Assembly: GCF_039537405.1 (NCBI RefSeq)
Contig: NZ_BAABAL010000019.1
Coordinates: 558,001 to 622,000, forward strand
Direction: 5' to 3'
DNA length: 64,000 bases
Origin: Allokutzneria multivorans
GTDB lineage: Bacteria; Actinomycetota; Actinomycetes; Mycobacteriales; Pseudonocardiaceae
In this document: piece by piece, positions 7,675-15,972 of the stretch
Numbering within the stretch: the stretch's first letter is position 1
Layout of the letters: each line of letters starts with the position of its first letter
The notes under the pieces: model-generated
What the model was told of the DNA's origin: nothing
Seen by the model: the letters and a program-made list of their open reading frames with translations, nothing else
Database searches by the model: none
Translations under genes and position numbers: made by a program

Positions 7675-9183
7675 CTACTTGCAGCGCTCCAGGACGAGCT
7701 CGCGCACGCGCTTGGCGTCGGCCTGGCCCTTGGTGGCCTTCATGACCGCGCCGACGACCGCGCCCGCGGCCTGCACCTTGCCGCTGCGGATCTTCTCCGC
7801 GACGTCCGGCTGCGCGGCCAGGGCCTCGTCGACCGCGGCCAGCAGCGCGGAGTCGTCGGAGACGACCTTCAGCCCGCGCGCGGCGACGACCTCCTCCGGC
7901 TCGCCCTCTCCGGCCAGCACGCCGTCGACGACCTGGCGGGCCAGCTTGTTGGTGAGCGTGCCGTCGGCGACCAGCGCGATCACCTTCGCCACCTGGGCGG
8001 GCGTGATCGGCAGCGCGTCCAGCTCGACACCGCGCGAGTTGGCCTGCTGCGCCAGGTAGGAGACCCACCACGAGCGCGCCGCGTCGGACTCGGCTCCAGC
8101 GTCCACAGTGGACACGATCAGGTCGAGCGCGCCCGCGCTGACCAGGTCGCGCAGCTCCAGGTCGGAGAGGTTCCACTCGGCCTGCACGCGCTTGCGGCGC
8201 TCCCACGGCAGCTCGGGCAGCGTGGTGCGCAGCTGCTCGACCCACTCGGTGGACGGCGCGACCGGCACCAGGTCGGGCTCCGGGAAGTACCGGTAGTCCT
8301 CGGCGGTCTCCTTGCGGCGCCCGGCGGAGGTGGCCCCGGTGGACTCGTCGAAGTGCCGCGTCTCCTGGACGATCTCGCCGCCGTCGACCAGGATCGCCGC
8401 GTGCCGGCGCATCTCGTAGCTCACCGCGCGCTCGACGCTGCGCAGCGAGTTGACGTTCTTGGTCTCGGTGCGCGTGCCGAAGACGCTGGCGCCCTTGGGC
8501 ATCAGCGACACGTTGGCGTCGCAGCGCAGCGAACCCTGGTCCATCCGCACGTCCGAGACGTCCAGCGCGCGGAGCAGGTCGCGCAGCGCGCCGACGTAGG
8601 CCTTGGCGATCTCCGGGGCGCGCGCGCCGGTACCGGTGATCGGCTTGGTGACGATCTCGATCAGCGGAACGCCCGCGCGGTTGTAGTCCAGCAGCGAGTA
8701 GTCCGCGCCGTGGATGCGCCCGGTGGCGCCACCGACGTGCAGCGACTTGCCGGTGTCCTCCTCCATGTGCGCGCGCTCGATCTCCACGCGGAAGACCGCG
8801 CCGTCCTCCAGCACCACGTCGAGGTGGCCGTTGAAGGCGATCGGCTCGTCGTACTGGGAGGTCTGGAAGTTCTTCGGCTGGTCCGGGTAGAAGTAGTTCT
8901 TCCGCGCGAACCGGCACCACCGCGCGATCTCGCAGTTGAGCGCGAGGCCGATGCGGATCGCCGACTCCACGCCCTTGCCGTTGACCACCGGCAGCGAGCC
9001 CGGCAGGCCCAGGCAGGTCGGGCACACCTGGGTGTTGGGCTCGGCGCCGAAGGTGGTGGGGCAGCCGCAGAACATCTTGGTGTTGGTGTGCAGCTCGACG
9101 TGCACTTCGAGACCGAGCACCGGGTCGAAGCGCTCAAGGACCTCGACGTAGTCCATCAGGTCCGCGATATCAGTCGTCGTCAT
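7675..9183 (-). CDS. gatB: Aspartyl/glutamyl-tRNA(Asn/Gln) amidotransferase subunit B
   Basis: Binds misacylated Glu-tRNA(Gln) or Asp-tRNA(Asn) and, with GatA and GatC, amidates it using ammonia from glutamine. The 502 residues match full GatB length. The catalytic cradle opens with GLEVHVELHTNTKMFC near residue 24 and contains PTCLGLPGSLPVVN, RKNYFYPDQPKNFQTSQ and AHMEEDTGKSLH; the tail domain (YqeY-like) ends the protein. ATG at 9183 is preferred over an upstream start at 9207 because family similarity begins there. The gene overlaps the 3' end of the small acidic-protein gene by 14 bp. Confidence 0.97.
   Translation of the reverse strand: MTTTDIADLMDYVEVLERFDPVLGLEVHVELHTNTKMFCGCPTTFGAEPNTQVCPTCLGLPGSLPVVNGKGVESAIRIGLALNCEIARWCRFARKNYFYPDQPKNFQTSQYDEPIAFNGHLDVVLEDGAVFRVEIERAHMEEDTGKSLHVGGATGRIHGADYSLLDYNRAGVPLIEIVTKPITGTGARAPEIAKAYVGALRDLLRALDVSDVRMDQGSLRCDANVSLMPKGASVFGTRTETKNVNSLRSVERAVSYEMRRHAAILVDGGEIVQETRHFDESTGATSAGRRKETAEDYRYFPEPDLVPVAPSTEWVEQLRTTLPELPWERRKRVQAEWNLSDLELRDLVSAGALDLIVSTVDAGAESDAARSWWVSYLAQQANSRGVELDALPITPAQVAKVIALVADGTLTNKLARQVVDGVLAGEGEPEEVVAARGLKVVSDDSALLAAVDEALAAQPDVAEKIRSGKVQAAGAVVGAVMKATKGQADAKRVRELVLERCK
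8101..8113. repeat. Iterated palindrome GTCCACAGTGGAC
   Basis: Full copy inside gatB, read as Ser-Thr-Val-Asp in the tail domain. Confidence 0.85.
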
Positions 9184-9439
9184 CGCCGTCGTTCTCCCAG
9201 TCGGCAAGCATGTCCCGCTTGAGCAGCTCGATCTGCAGCATCATCGAGCCGAGCATTTCCTCGTCGTTGATCCCGGACGTCCTGCGCGTGCACCAGGTCA
9301 TCTGTCCGTTGGGGTCCATGCACTTGACCACGGTCAGCGCCTCGACCGGGGTCCAGCCCTTCGGCAGGGGGAACAGCTCGACCCCGTGCAGCACCTCGCC
9401 GACGGCCTTGCGGACCGCGCCGTCCTCGCCCTCGGTCAT
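9170..9439 (-). CDS. Small acidic protein encoded between gatA and gatB
   Basis: An 89-residue protein of a family I do not recognise. It contains LFPLPKGWTPVEAL, KCMDPNGQMTWCTRRTSG and a Met/Leu-rich amphipathic stretch, and ends in a highly acidic tail (ENDGDDDD). Two Cys residues (in VVKC and WCTR) flank the central turn. Its ATG overlaps the gatA stop by four bases (ATGA) and its 3' end overlaps gatB by 14 bp, so it must be co-translated with the amidotransferase subunits. This position suggests a role with GatCAB or a general housekeeping role; the sequence alone does not show function. Absence of a signal or membrane segment places it in the cytoplasm. Confidence 0.8.
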   Translation of the reverse strand: MTEGEDGAVRKAVGEVLHGVELFPLPKGWTPVEALTVVKCMDPNGQMTWCTRRTSGINDEEMLGSMMLQIELLKRDMLADWENDGDDDD

Positions 9440-10974
9440 CGCACCGGCTCGAGCCGCGGCGCGGAGTTCATCAGCGGCCCGCCGCGCGCGACCTCGTAGG
9501 CGGCGGCGACCCGGTACATCCGGTCGTCGGCCAGCGCCGGGGCCATGATCTGCAGGCCGACGGGGAGGCCGTCCTCCTCCGCGACGCCGCACGGCACGCT
9601 CATGGCCGCGTTGCCCGCGAGGTTGGACGGGATGGTGCACAGGTCGGCCAGGTACATCGCCATCGGGTCGTCCACCCGCTCGCCGATCTTGAACGCGGTG
9701 GTCGGGGTCGTCGGCGAGACCAGCACGTCGACCTGCTGGAAGGCGGACTCGAAGTCGCGGGTGATCAGCGTGCGGACCTTCTGCGCCGAGCCGTAGTAGG
9801 CGTCGTAGTAGCCCGAGGACAGCGCGTAGGTGCCGATCATGATGCGGCGCTTGACCTCCGGGCCGAAACCGGCCTCGCGGGTCAGCGCCATGACCTCCTC
9901 GGCGCTGTGCGCGCCGTCGTCCTCGACCCGCAGGCCGTAGCGCATCGCGTCGAAGCGGGCCAGGTTCGAGGAGGCCTCGCTCGGCGCGATCAGGTAGTAG
10001 GCGGGCAGCGCGTAGGCGAAGTTCGGGCAGGGGACCTCGACGATCTCCGCGCCCAGCGCCCGCAGCTGCTCCACGGCCAGCTCGAAGGCGCCGATGACGC
10101 CGGGCTGGTAGCCCTCGCCGCGGAACTCCGGGACGACGCCGACGCGCACGCCGGTCAGGTCGGCCTTGGCGCCCTCGCGCGCGGCCGCGACCACGGCGGG
10201 CACGGGAGCGTTGATGGAGGTGGAGTCCAGCGGGTCGTAGCCGCCGATGACCTCGTGCAGCAGCGCCGCGTCCAGGACGGTGCGCGCGCACGGGCCCGCC
10301 TGGTCCAGCGAGGAGGAGAAGGCCACCAGGCCGTAGCGCGAGACGCCGCCGTAGGTGGGCTTCACGCCGACCGTGCCGGTGACCGCGCCGGGCTGGCGGA
10401 TCGAGCCGCCGGTGTCGGTGCCGATGGACAGCGGGGCCTGGAACGCGGCCAGCGCCGCCGAGCTGCCGCCGCCGGAGCCGCCGGGGATCCGGTGCAGGTC
10501 CCACGGGTTGCGGGTCGGGCCGTACGCGGAGTTCTCGGTGGAGGAGCCCATCGCGAACTCGTCCATGTTGGTCTTGCCCAGGATGATCACCCCGGCCTCG
10601 CGCAGGCGGCGGGTGACCGTGGCGTCGTACGGCGGGATCCAGCCCTCGAGGATCTTGGAGCCGCAGGTGGTCGGGATGCCCTTGGTGGTGAAGACGTCCT
10701 TGAGCGCCAGCGGCACACCGGCCAGCGGCGACGCGGGGGCCTTCCCGGCCTCCAGCGCGGCGTCGACCTCGGCGGCGGCGGCCAGCGCGCCCTCGGTGTC
10801 CACGTGCAGGAAGGCGTTGACGTCGGCGTCGGTGGCGCCGATCTGGTCCAGGTGCGCCCGGGTCACGGCGACCGAGGTGGTCTCGCGCGAGTGGATCTTC
10901 GCGGCCAGCTCCGCCGCGGTGAGCCTCGTCAGCGCCGGGTCCACTGCTCCAGCCCGCAAGCGACTGTCGCTCAT
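9436..10974 (-). CDS. gatA: Aspartyl/glutamyl-tRNA(Asn/Gln) amidotransferase subunit A
   Basis: Glutaminase subunit of GatCAB, a 512-residue amidase-signature enzyme. The Ser-cisSer-Lys triad is visible as Lys92 (PLALKDVF), Ser167 (PGGSGGGSSAA) and Ser191 (TDTGGSIRQP), with the expected spacings of 75 and 24. ATG at 10974 overlaps the gatC stop (TGATG) and has GGAGG four bases upstream; a GTG immediately before it is less well placed. The stop overlaps the start of the small acidic-protein gene. The gene order gatC-gatA-small gene-gatB indicates one operon read leftward. Confidence 0.97.
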   Translation of the reverse strand: MSDSRLRAGAVDPALTRLTAAELAAKIHSRETTSVAVTRAHLDQIGATDADVNAFLHVDTEGALAAAAEVDAALEAGKAPASPLAGVPLALKDVFTTKGIPTTCGSKILEGWIPPYDATVTRRLREAGVIILGKTNMDEFAMGSSTENSAYGPTRNPWDLHRIPGGSGGGSSAALAAFQAPLSIGTDTGGSIRQPGAVTGTVGVKPTYGGVSRYGLVAFSSSLDQAGPCARTVLDAALLHEVIGGYDPLDSTSINAPVPAVVAAAREGAKADLTGVRVGVVPEFRGEGYQPGVIGAFELAVEQLRALGAEIVEVPCPNFAYALPAYYLIAPSEASSNLARFDAMRYGLRVEDDGAHSAEEVMALTREAGFGPEVKRRIMIGTYALSSGYYDAYYGSAQKVRTLITRDFESAFQQVDVLVSPTTPTTAFKIGERVDDPMAMYLADLCTIPSNLAGNAAMSVPCGVAEEDGLPVGLQIMAPALADDRMYRVAAAYEVARGGPLMNSAPRLEPVR

Positions 10975-11273
10975 CACGCCTCCTCGCCGAGGATCCGGGG
11001 CACCCGGAACCGGCCGTCTTCGGACTTGGGGGCGCCCGCGAGCGCCTGCTCCTGGGTCAGGCCCGGCCGGACGACGTCCTCGCGGAAGACGTTGGTCAAC
11101 GGCACGGCGTGCGAGGTCGGCGGGATCTCCGCACCGGCCACCTCGCCGACGCGGGCAACCGACTGCAGGATGACGTCGAGCTGACCTGCGAAGGTGTCCA
11201 GCTCGGCTTCGGTGACCGAGAGCCTGGCGAGCTTCGCGAGGCCGGCCACCTCCTCGCGCGAAATTGCGGGCAC
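10974..11273 (-). CDS. gatC: Aspartyl/glutamyl-tRNA(Asn/Gln) amidotransferase subunit C
   Basis: A 99-residue GatC, which wraps around GatA and GatB and stabilises the complex. The family pattern is clear: SREEVAGLAKLARLSVTEAE at the N-terminus, then the helical FAGQLDVILQ and the PLTNVFREDVVRPGLTQEQA region. The GTG at 11273 is preceded by GAGGGG about eight bases upstream. It is the first gene of the operon, divergent from the ACT-domain gene. Confidence 0.95.
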   Translation of the reverse strand: MPAISREEVAGLAKLARLSVTEAELDTFAGQLDVILQSVARVGEVAGAEIPPTSHAVPLTNVFREDVVRPGLTQEQALAGAPKSEDGRFRVPRILGEEA

Positions 11274-11529
11274 TTGATCGACCCCTCGGTGCGGCGTGGT
11301 GCGGGTACGTGTGACCGACCGAGTGTATGGCGCGGCACCTCCGGCTTCCGAACCGGTTACCGGGCGGCGTTGTCGGGGGTCACTGGTAGAACTGGGGACG
11401 TTAAGAACGTGCTTCCGTCCGGAGAACAGTGGCCGTGGACGGTGGCGCCCGCCGGGTGTTCTGCCACAATCGGCGGCCGACAGCGGCGCGCGGACGCCGA
11501 CCCTTGCAGCTCAGGAGGCGTTGGAGCCG

Positions 11530-12183
11530 GTGTCATTCCTGATCCGGGTACAGCTTCCCGATCGCCCAGGCACGCTCGGCGCCGTCGCGTCGGCCCTGGG
11601 TGAGATCGGCGCGGACATCCTCAGCGTGGACGTGGTGGAACGCTCACCCGGCGTGGCCGTCGACGACCTGGTGGTGGAGCTGCCCTCCGGCAGGCTGCCG
11701 GACGTGCTGATCACCGCGGCGGAGTCCGTCGAGGGCGTCGAGGTGGACGCGGTCCGGCCCTACGCCGGTGTGCTCGACACCCACCGCGAGCTGGAGCTCG
11801 TCGAGGAGGTGGCCGCCGAGCCGCTCAAGGGCGTCGCGGTGTTCACCGAGGGCGTTCCCCGGATCATCCGCGCCGGTTGGGCCGTGGTGGCCCGCCGGAG
11901 CCCCGGTGGCGTGGAGCGGCTCGCGGCCTCCACCGCGGCCCCGGAGACGCGCGCGGTCGAACTGCCCTGGCTGCCGTTGGCGAAGGCCCGCATCCTCGAC
12001 GGCGAGGAGGAGTGGGTTCCCGAGACCTGGCGCGAACTGGGCACCGAGCTGGCCGCCACCCCCCTGGGCAACCCCGACCGGGTGCTCCTCGTCGGCCGCC
12101 CAGGAGGCCCCATGTTCCGCGCCGCCGAGGTCGCCCGCCTGGCGCACCTGGCGGGCATCGTCTCGGTGGTCCTCCCCGACTGA
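11530..12183 (+). CDS. N-terminal ACT-domain protein
   Basis: A 217-residue protein with an ACT domain at residues 1-75 (IRVQLPDRPGTLGAVASALG, then GADILSVDVVERS), the fold used to bind amino acids or other small ligands allosterically. The C-terminal two thirds (LPWLPLAKARILDGEEEWVPETW and LLVGRPGGPMFRAAEVARL) are shared by actinobacterial orthologues such as Rv3013 but have no assigned activity. GTG at 11530 follows AGGAGG by 11 bases; an in-frame TTG at 11521 is possible but too close to that site. It is divergent from gatC, as in M. tuberculosis. Confidence 0.8.
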   Translation: MSFLIRVQLPDRPGTLGAVASALGEIGADILSVDVVERSPGVAVDDLVVELPSGRLPDVLITAAESVEGVEVDAVRPYAGVLDTHRELELVEEVAAEPLKGVAVFTEGVPRIIRAGWAVVARRSPGGVERLAASTAAPETRAVELPWLPLAKARILDGEEEWVPETWRELGTELAATPLGNPDRVLLVGRPGGPMFRAAEVARLAHLAGIVSVVLPD

Positions 12184-12196
12184 GCGGCCCGCGCGC

Positions 12197-14287
12197 TCAG
12201 GCGGGGTCGCTGAACTGGGCGATCTTGGCGGCGGCTTCCGGCCCTTCGGCGAGGAGGGTGGTGAAGCCGGGTTCGTCCAGGACGGGGACCTTGAGGTCGA
12301 GTGCCTTCTGGTGCTTGGAGCCGGGGTTGTCGCCGACCACCACGAAGGAGGTCTTCTTGGAGACCGCGCTCGCGGCCCGGCCACCGCGCGCCATGATCGC
12401 TTCCTTGGCCTCGTCGCGGGAGTAGCCGGTCATGGTGCCGGTGACCACGATCGACATGCCTTCGAGGGTCCTGGGCACGGACTCGTCGCGCTCGTCCTCC
12501 ATGCGCACGCCCGCCGCGCGCCACTTGTCCACCAGTTCGCGGTGCCAGTCGACCTGGAACCACTCGTGCGCGGACTTGGCGATGCGCGGGCCGACGCCGT
12601 CGACGGCGGCCAGCTTCTCCTCCTCCGCCGACGCGATGGCCTCCAGAGAGCCGAACTCGCGGGCGAGCGCCTGCGCGGCGGTGGGGCCGACGTGCCGGAT
12701 CGACAGCGCCACGATGACCTTCCACAGTGGACGGTCCTTGACGGTGTCGAGGTTCTCCAGCAGGTTCTCGCCGTTCTTGGACAGCACGCCCTTGTCCGTG
12801 CGGAACAGCTCGACCCGGAGCAGCTTCTCGGCGTCGAGGTCGAAGACGTCGCCCTCGTCGGCGATCACCCCGGACTCCAGCAGCGCGGTCGCGGCCTTGT
12901 ACCCGAGCACCTCGATGTCGAACGCGCCGCGCCCGGCCAGGTGGAACAGCCGTTCCCGCAGCTGAGCCGGGCAGCTGCGCTGGTTGGGGCAACGGATGTC
13001 GACATCGCCCTCCTTCTGGTGCGCCAGCTCCGTCGCGCACTCCGGGCAGTGGGTCGGCATCACGAACTCGCGCTCGGAGCCGTCGCGCGCGTCCACGACC
13101 GGGCCGAGCACCTCCGGGATCACGTCGCCCGCCTTGCGGATCACCACGCGGTCGCCGATGAGCACGCCCTTGCGCCGGACCTCGTCGGCGTTGTGCAGCG
13201 TGGCCATCGCGACGGTGGACCCGGCGACCTTGACCGGCTCCATCACCGCGTACGGCGTGACCCGGCCGGTGCGGCCGACGTTGACCCGGATGTCGATGAG
13301 CTCGGTGGTGGCCTCCTCCGGCGGGTACTTGAAGGCGATGGCCCAGCGCGGCGCGCGCGAGGTGCTGCCGAGCCTGCGTTGCAGCGGCACCTCGTCGACC
13401 TTGATCACCACGCCGTCGATCTCGTGCTCGGCGTCGTGCCGGTGCTCGCCCCAGTGGTCGATGTGCGCGAGCAGTTCGTCCACAGTGGACAGAACCTTGG
13501 TGTGCCGTGACACCGGCAGGCCCCACGCCTTCAGCGCCGCGTAGGACTCCGACTGCCGCGCGGGTTCGAAGCCCCCGCGCTTGCCGAGGCCGTGCGAGAT
13601 CATCCGCAGCGACCTGCTCCCGGTGACGCGCGGGTCCTTCTGCCGCAACGATCCCGCCGCCGCGTTGCGCGGGTTGGCGAAGGGCGGCTTCTCGGCGGCG
13701 ACCTGACCGGCGTTGAGCGCCTCGAAGTCCTCCAGGGTGAAGAACACCTCGCCGCGCACCTCCACCAGCTCCGGCACGGGGAACTCGTCGGTCCCGGTGA
13801 GCTGCGAAGGGATGTCGCGCAGTGTCCGCAGGTTGAGCGTCACGTCCTCGCCGGTGCGCCCGTCACCCCTGGTCAGACCCCTGGTGAGGCGGCCGTTCTC
13901 GTACAGCAGGTTGACCGCGAGCCCGTCGATCTTCAGCTCGCACAGGTAGTGCGCGCCGTCGCCGACCTCCTTCTCCACCCGCTCCACCCACGCGCGCACG
14001 TCGTCGTGGTCGAAGGCGTTGTCGAGGCTGAGCATCCGCTCCAGGTGGTCGACGGCGTTGAACTCGGTGACGAACTCCGTGCCGACGCGTTGGGTCGGCG
14101 AGTCCGGTGTGACCAGCGACGGGTGCTCGGCTTCGAGCGCCTGGAGCTCCTGGAACAACGCGTCGAACTCACCGTCGGAGATCGTCGGCGTCTTGAAGTA
14201 GTACCGGAACTGGTGCTCGGAGATCTCCTGAGCGAGCACCGAGTGGCGCTCTCGCACGTCGTTCGGAACATCATCGGCGCTGGTCAC
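12197..14287 (-). CDS. ligA: NAD-dependent DNA ligase
   Basis: Essential replication ligase that seals nicks using NAD+. The 696 residues include domain Ia, the adenylation site CELKIDG with Lys119, the OB fold, a Cys4 zinc finger (CPEC at about 412, later CPNQRSC), helix-hairpin-helix repeats (GPTAAQALAREFG, VDGVGPRIA) and a C-terminal BRCT domain (LEGMSIVVTGTMTGYSRDEA). Full length, no disruptions. The GTG at 14287 gives the expected N-terminus. It ends 13 bp from the convergent ACT gene and carries two iterated palindrome copies, 12721 and 13478. Confidence 0.97.
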   Translation of the reverse strand: MTSADDVPNDVRERHSVLAQEISEHQFRYYFKTPTISDGEFDALFQELQALEAEHPSLVTPDSPTQRVGTEFVTEFNAVDHLERMLSLDNAFDHDDVRAWVERVEKEVGDGAHYLCELKIDGLAVNLLYENGRLTRGLTRGDGRTGEDVTLNLRTLRDIPSQLTGTDEFPVPELVEVRGEVFFTLEDFEALNAGQVAAEKPPFANPRNAAAGSLRQKDPRVTGSRSLRMISHGLGKRGGFEPARQSESYAALKAWGLPVSRHTKVLSTVDELLAHIDHWGEHRHDAEHEIDGVVIKVDEVPLQRRLGSTSRAPRWAIAFKYPPEEATTELIDIRVNVGRTGRVTPYAVMEPVKVAGSTVAMATLHNADEVRRKGVLIGDRVVIRKAGDVIPEVLGPVVDARDGSEREFVMPTHCPECATELAHQKEGDVDIRCPNQRSCPAQLRERLFHLAGRGAFDIEVLGYKAATALLESGVIADEGDVFDLDAEKLLRVELFRTDKGVLSKNGENLLENLDTVKDRPLWKVIVALSIRHVGPTAAQALAREFGSLEAIASAEEEKLAAVDGVGPRIAKSAHEWFQVDWHRELVDKWRAAGVRMEDERDESVPRTLEGMSIVVTGTMTGYSRDEAKEAIMARGGRAASAVSKKTSFVVVGDNPGSKHQKALDLKVPVLDEPGFTTLLAEGPEAAAKIAQFSDPA
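12721..12731. repeat. Iterated palindrome, core TCCACAGTGGA
   Basis: Core copy inside ligA; encodes Pro-Leu-Trp, a different reading frame from the second ligA copy. Confidence 0.8.
13478..13490. repeat. Iterated palindrome GTCCACAGTGGAC
   Basis: Full copy inside ligA, read as Ser-Thr-Val-Asp. Confidence 0.85.
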
Positions 14288-14302
14288 GCGTGCAGCGTAA
14301 CC

Positions 14303-14968
14303 TCAGCCGCCTGCCAGCCGGTCCAGTTCGCGCACCAGGTCGCGGAACTCCAGTAACCCGATCGAGTCATCCGGTTCGGTCTCCGCCGTCTCCACCCGGC
14401 CGAGCCGGTCCGCCGCGAGCCGTTCGCCGAGCGTGGCGTCCAGCGGCAGGAAGGTCATCGCGGCCTTGGCGGCGTCGTCCAGCTCGGCCAGCCTCGGGTG
14501 GTAGACCTCCACGTCGACCACGCCCGCGTCCTCGTCGACCCGCGCCGAAACGCGGACCTGGCCGAGCGCGAGCCGGTGCGCGCCGAGGTTCACCGTCACC
14601 TGCGTCGGATCGGGCACCGCGGGCACGGCGTCGTGGTACTCCCACAGCGCGCTCGACGGAGGCGCGGCGGCCAGCCACGCGTCGGTGTAGGGGCGCAGCG
14701 CGGGATCGCCCTGAGCGCTGACCACGAGCGCGTACACGGACTCGTGGCCGCGCTCGATGGTGAAGTGCAGGTCGGGGTGCAGCGCGGTGACGGTGTCGCA
14801 CAGCAGCGGCTCGACCTTGCGCGGTTCACGCTCGCCGAGCGCGGAGCTGAGCACGGGCAGCAGCTCGTCCCACCGCTGCCAGAAGGCGGCGGCGAGCGCG
14901 GCGTGATCGGGTTCCTCGGCTCGGCGACGCAGGAACTTCACATGCACCCCATTCTTGTCGCCGATCAT
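14303..14968 (-). CDS. Hypothetical cytoplasmic protein
   Basis: A 221-residue protein with no signal or membrane segment. The sequence (FWQRWDELLPVLSSALGERE, LHFTIERGHESVYALVVSAQ, VYHPRLAELDD) suggests a small alpha/beta protein and may belong to the DUF695-type group, but I cannot confirm this. The start is uncertain: ATG at 14968 has a weak ribosome binding site, and GTG at 14941 follows GGGG by five bases. It ends 15 bp upstream of ligA on the same strand and may be co-transcribed with it. Confidence 0.65.
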   Translation of the reverse strand: MIGDKNGVHVKFLRRRAEEPDHAALAAAFWQRWDELLPVLSSALGEREPRKVEPLLCDTVTALHPDLHFTIERGHESVYALVVSAQGDPALRPYTDAWLAAAPPSSALWEYHDAVPAVPDPTQVTVNLGAHRLALGQVRVSARVDEDAGVVDVEVYHPRLAELDDAAKAAMTFLPLDATLGERLAADRLGRVETAETEPDDSIGLLEFRDLVRELDRLAGG

Positions 14969-15014
14969 GTTGCACTGCCGGAGGTGGTTTCGTCACCTCG
15001 CCGTAGTGAGCAGG

Positions 15015-15902
15015 TCACGGCGTGGAGCGAACCGCGACCGCGAGCAACGTCGCCGCGTGACCGCCGAGCGTGCGCCCGGACGGCCACACCGCGCGCAGCG
15101 AACGGCGGAGGTCCAGGCCGTCGACCGGGATTTCGACGAGCCTGCCGTCAGCGAGGTCCGACTGCACGGCGAGCACGCTCAGCACGGCGGGTCCCGCGCC
15201 GCTCATCACCGCGCTGCGCACGGCCGTCGTCGAGCCGAGTTCGAGCAACGGCTGCACAGCGCCGATCGCGCGCTCCAAAGTGTCACGCGTGCCGGAGCCG
15301 GGCTCGCGCACGACGAGCGGGGTCGCGGCCAGCTCGGCAGCGGTCAGCGGGCGCCGCCTGCGCGACCACGCGTGGTGCGGTGCGACGACCACGGCGAGCC
15401 GGTCGGTGGCCACACGGCGGGAGTTCAGGCCAGGCGGCACGGTCGGCGACTCGATGAAGCCGATCGCGACTTCGGCCTTGCGCACCAGGTCAGCGACGGT
15501 GCCGGAGTTCGTGACCTGAAGCCCGACGTAGAGGTCGTCCGCGCCGCGCCGCAGCTCCGCGATCCAGCCGGGCGCGAGGTGCTCGGCAACGGTCATGCTC
15601 GCGGCGACGCGCAGCTCAGCGTCCTGTTCGCCGCGCAGCGCCTCGGCTCCGGCCAGCAGCACGTCCAGCTCGTCGAGCACGCGCCGCGCCCAGTCGCTCA
15701 CCACGCGCCCCGCCGTGGTGAGACTGGAGCCGCCGGGGCCGCGCTCGACCAGCTCCAGGCGCAGTCGGCGCTCCAAAGTGGACATCCGCTTGCTCGCCGA
15801 GGGCTGGCTGATCTCCAAGGCGCGGGCCGCGCGGCCGAGGCTGCCCAGCTCGCCGACCAGGACGAGCAGTCGGAGCGACTCGACGTCCGGCGGCTGACTC
15901 AT
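15015..15902 (-). CDS. LysR-family transcriptional regulator
   Basis: A 295-residue LysR regulator: N-terminal winged HTH (SLGRAARALEISQPSASKRM, residues 21-40) and a C-terminal periplasmic-binding-like effector domain from about residue 92. It is divergent from the YeiH-type exporter gene with 70 bp between, the usual arrangement for a regulator that controls its neighbour and itself. In other bacteria YeiH-linked LysR proteins (CysB/YeiE-like) sense sulfur compounds, but the ligand here is unknown. Confidence 0.88.
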   Translation of the reverse strand: MSQPPDVESLRLLVLVGELGSLGRAARALEISQPSASKRMSTLERRLRLELVERGPGGSSLTTAGRVVSDWARRVLDELDVLLAGAEALRGEQDAELRVAASMTVAEHLAPGWIAELRRGADDLYVGLQVTNSGTVADLVRKAEVAIGFIESPTVPPGLNSRRVATDRLAVVVAPHHAWSRRRRPLTAAELAATPLVVREPGSGTRDTLERAIGAVQPLLELGSTTAVRSAVMSGAGPAVLSVLAVQSDLADGRLVEIPVDGLDLRRSLRAVWPSGRTLGGHAATLLAVAVRSTP

Positions 15903-15972
15903 AGCTCAAGGGTATGACCTGTTGCTGATCTCTGGGGTACCGAAGGCTCAGCGCAGGAGGCAGGGTGACAGC

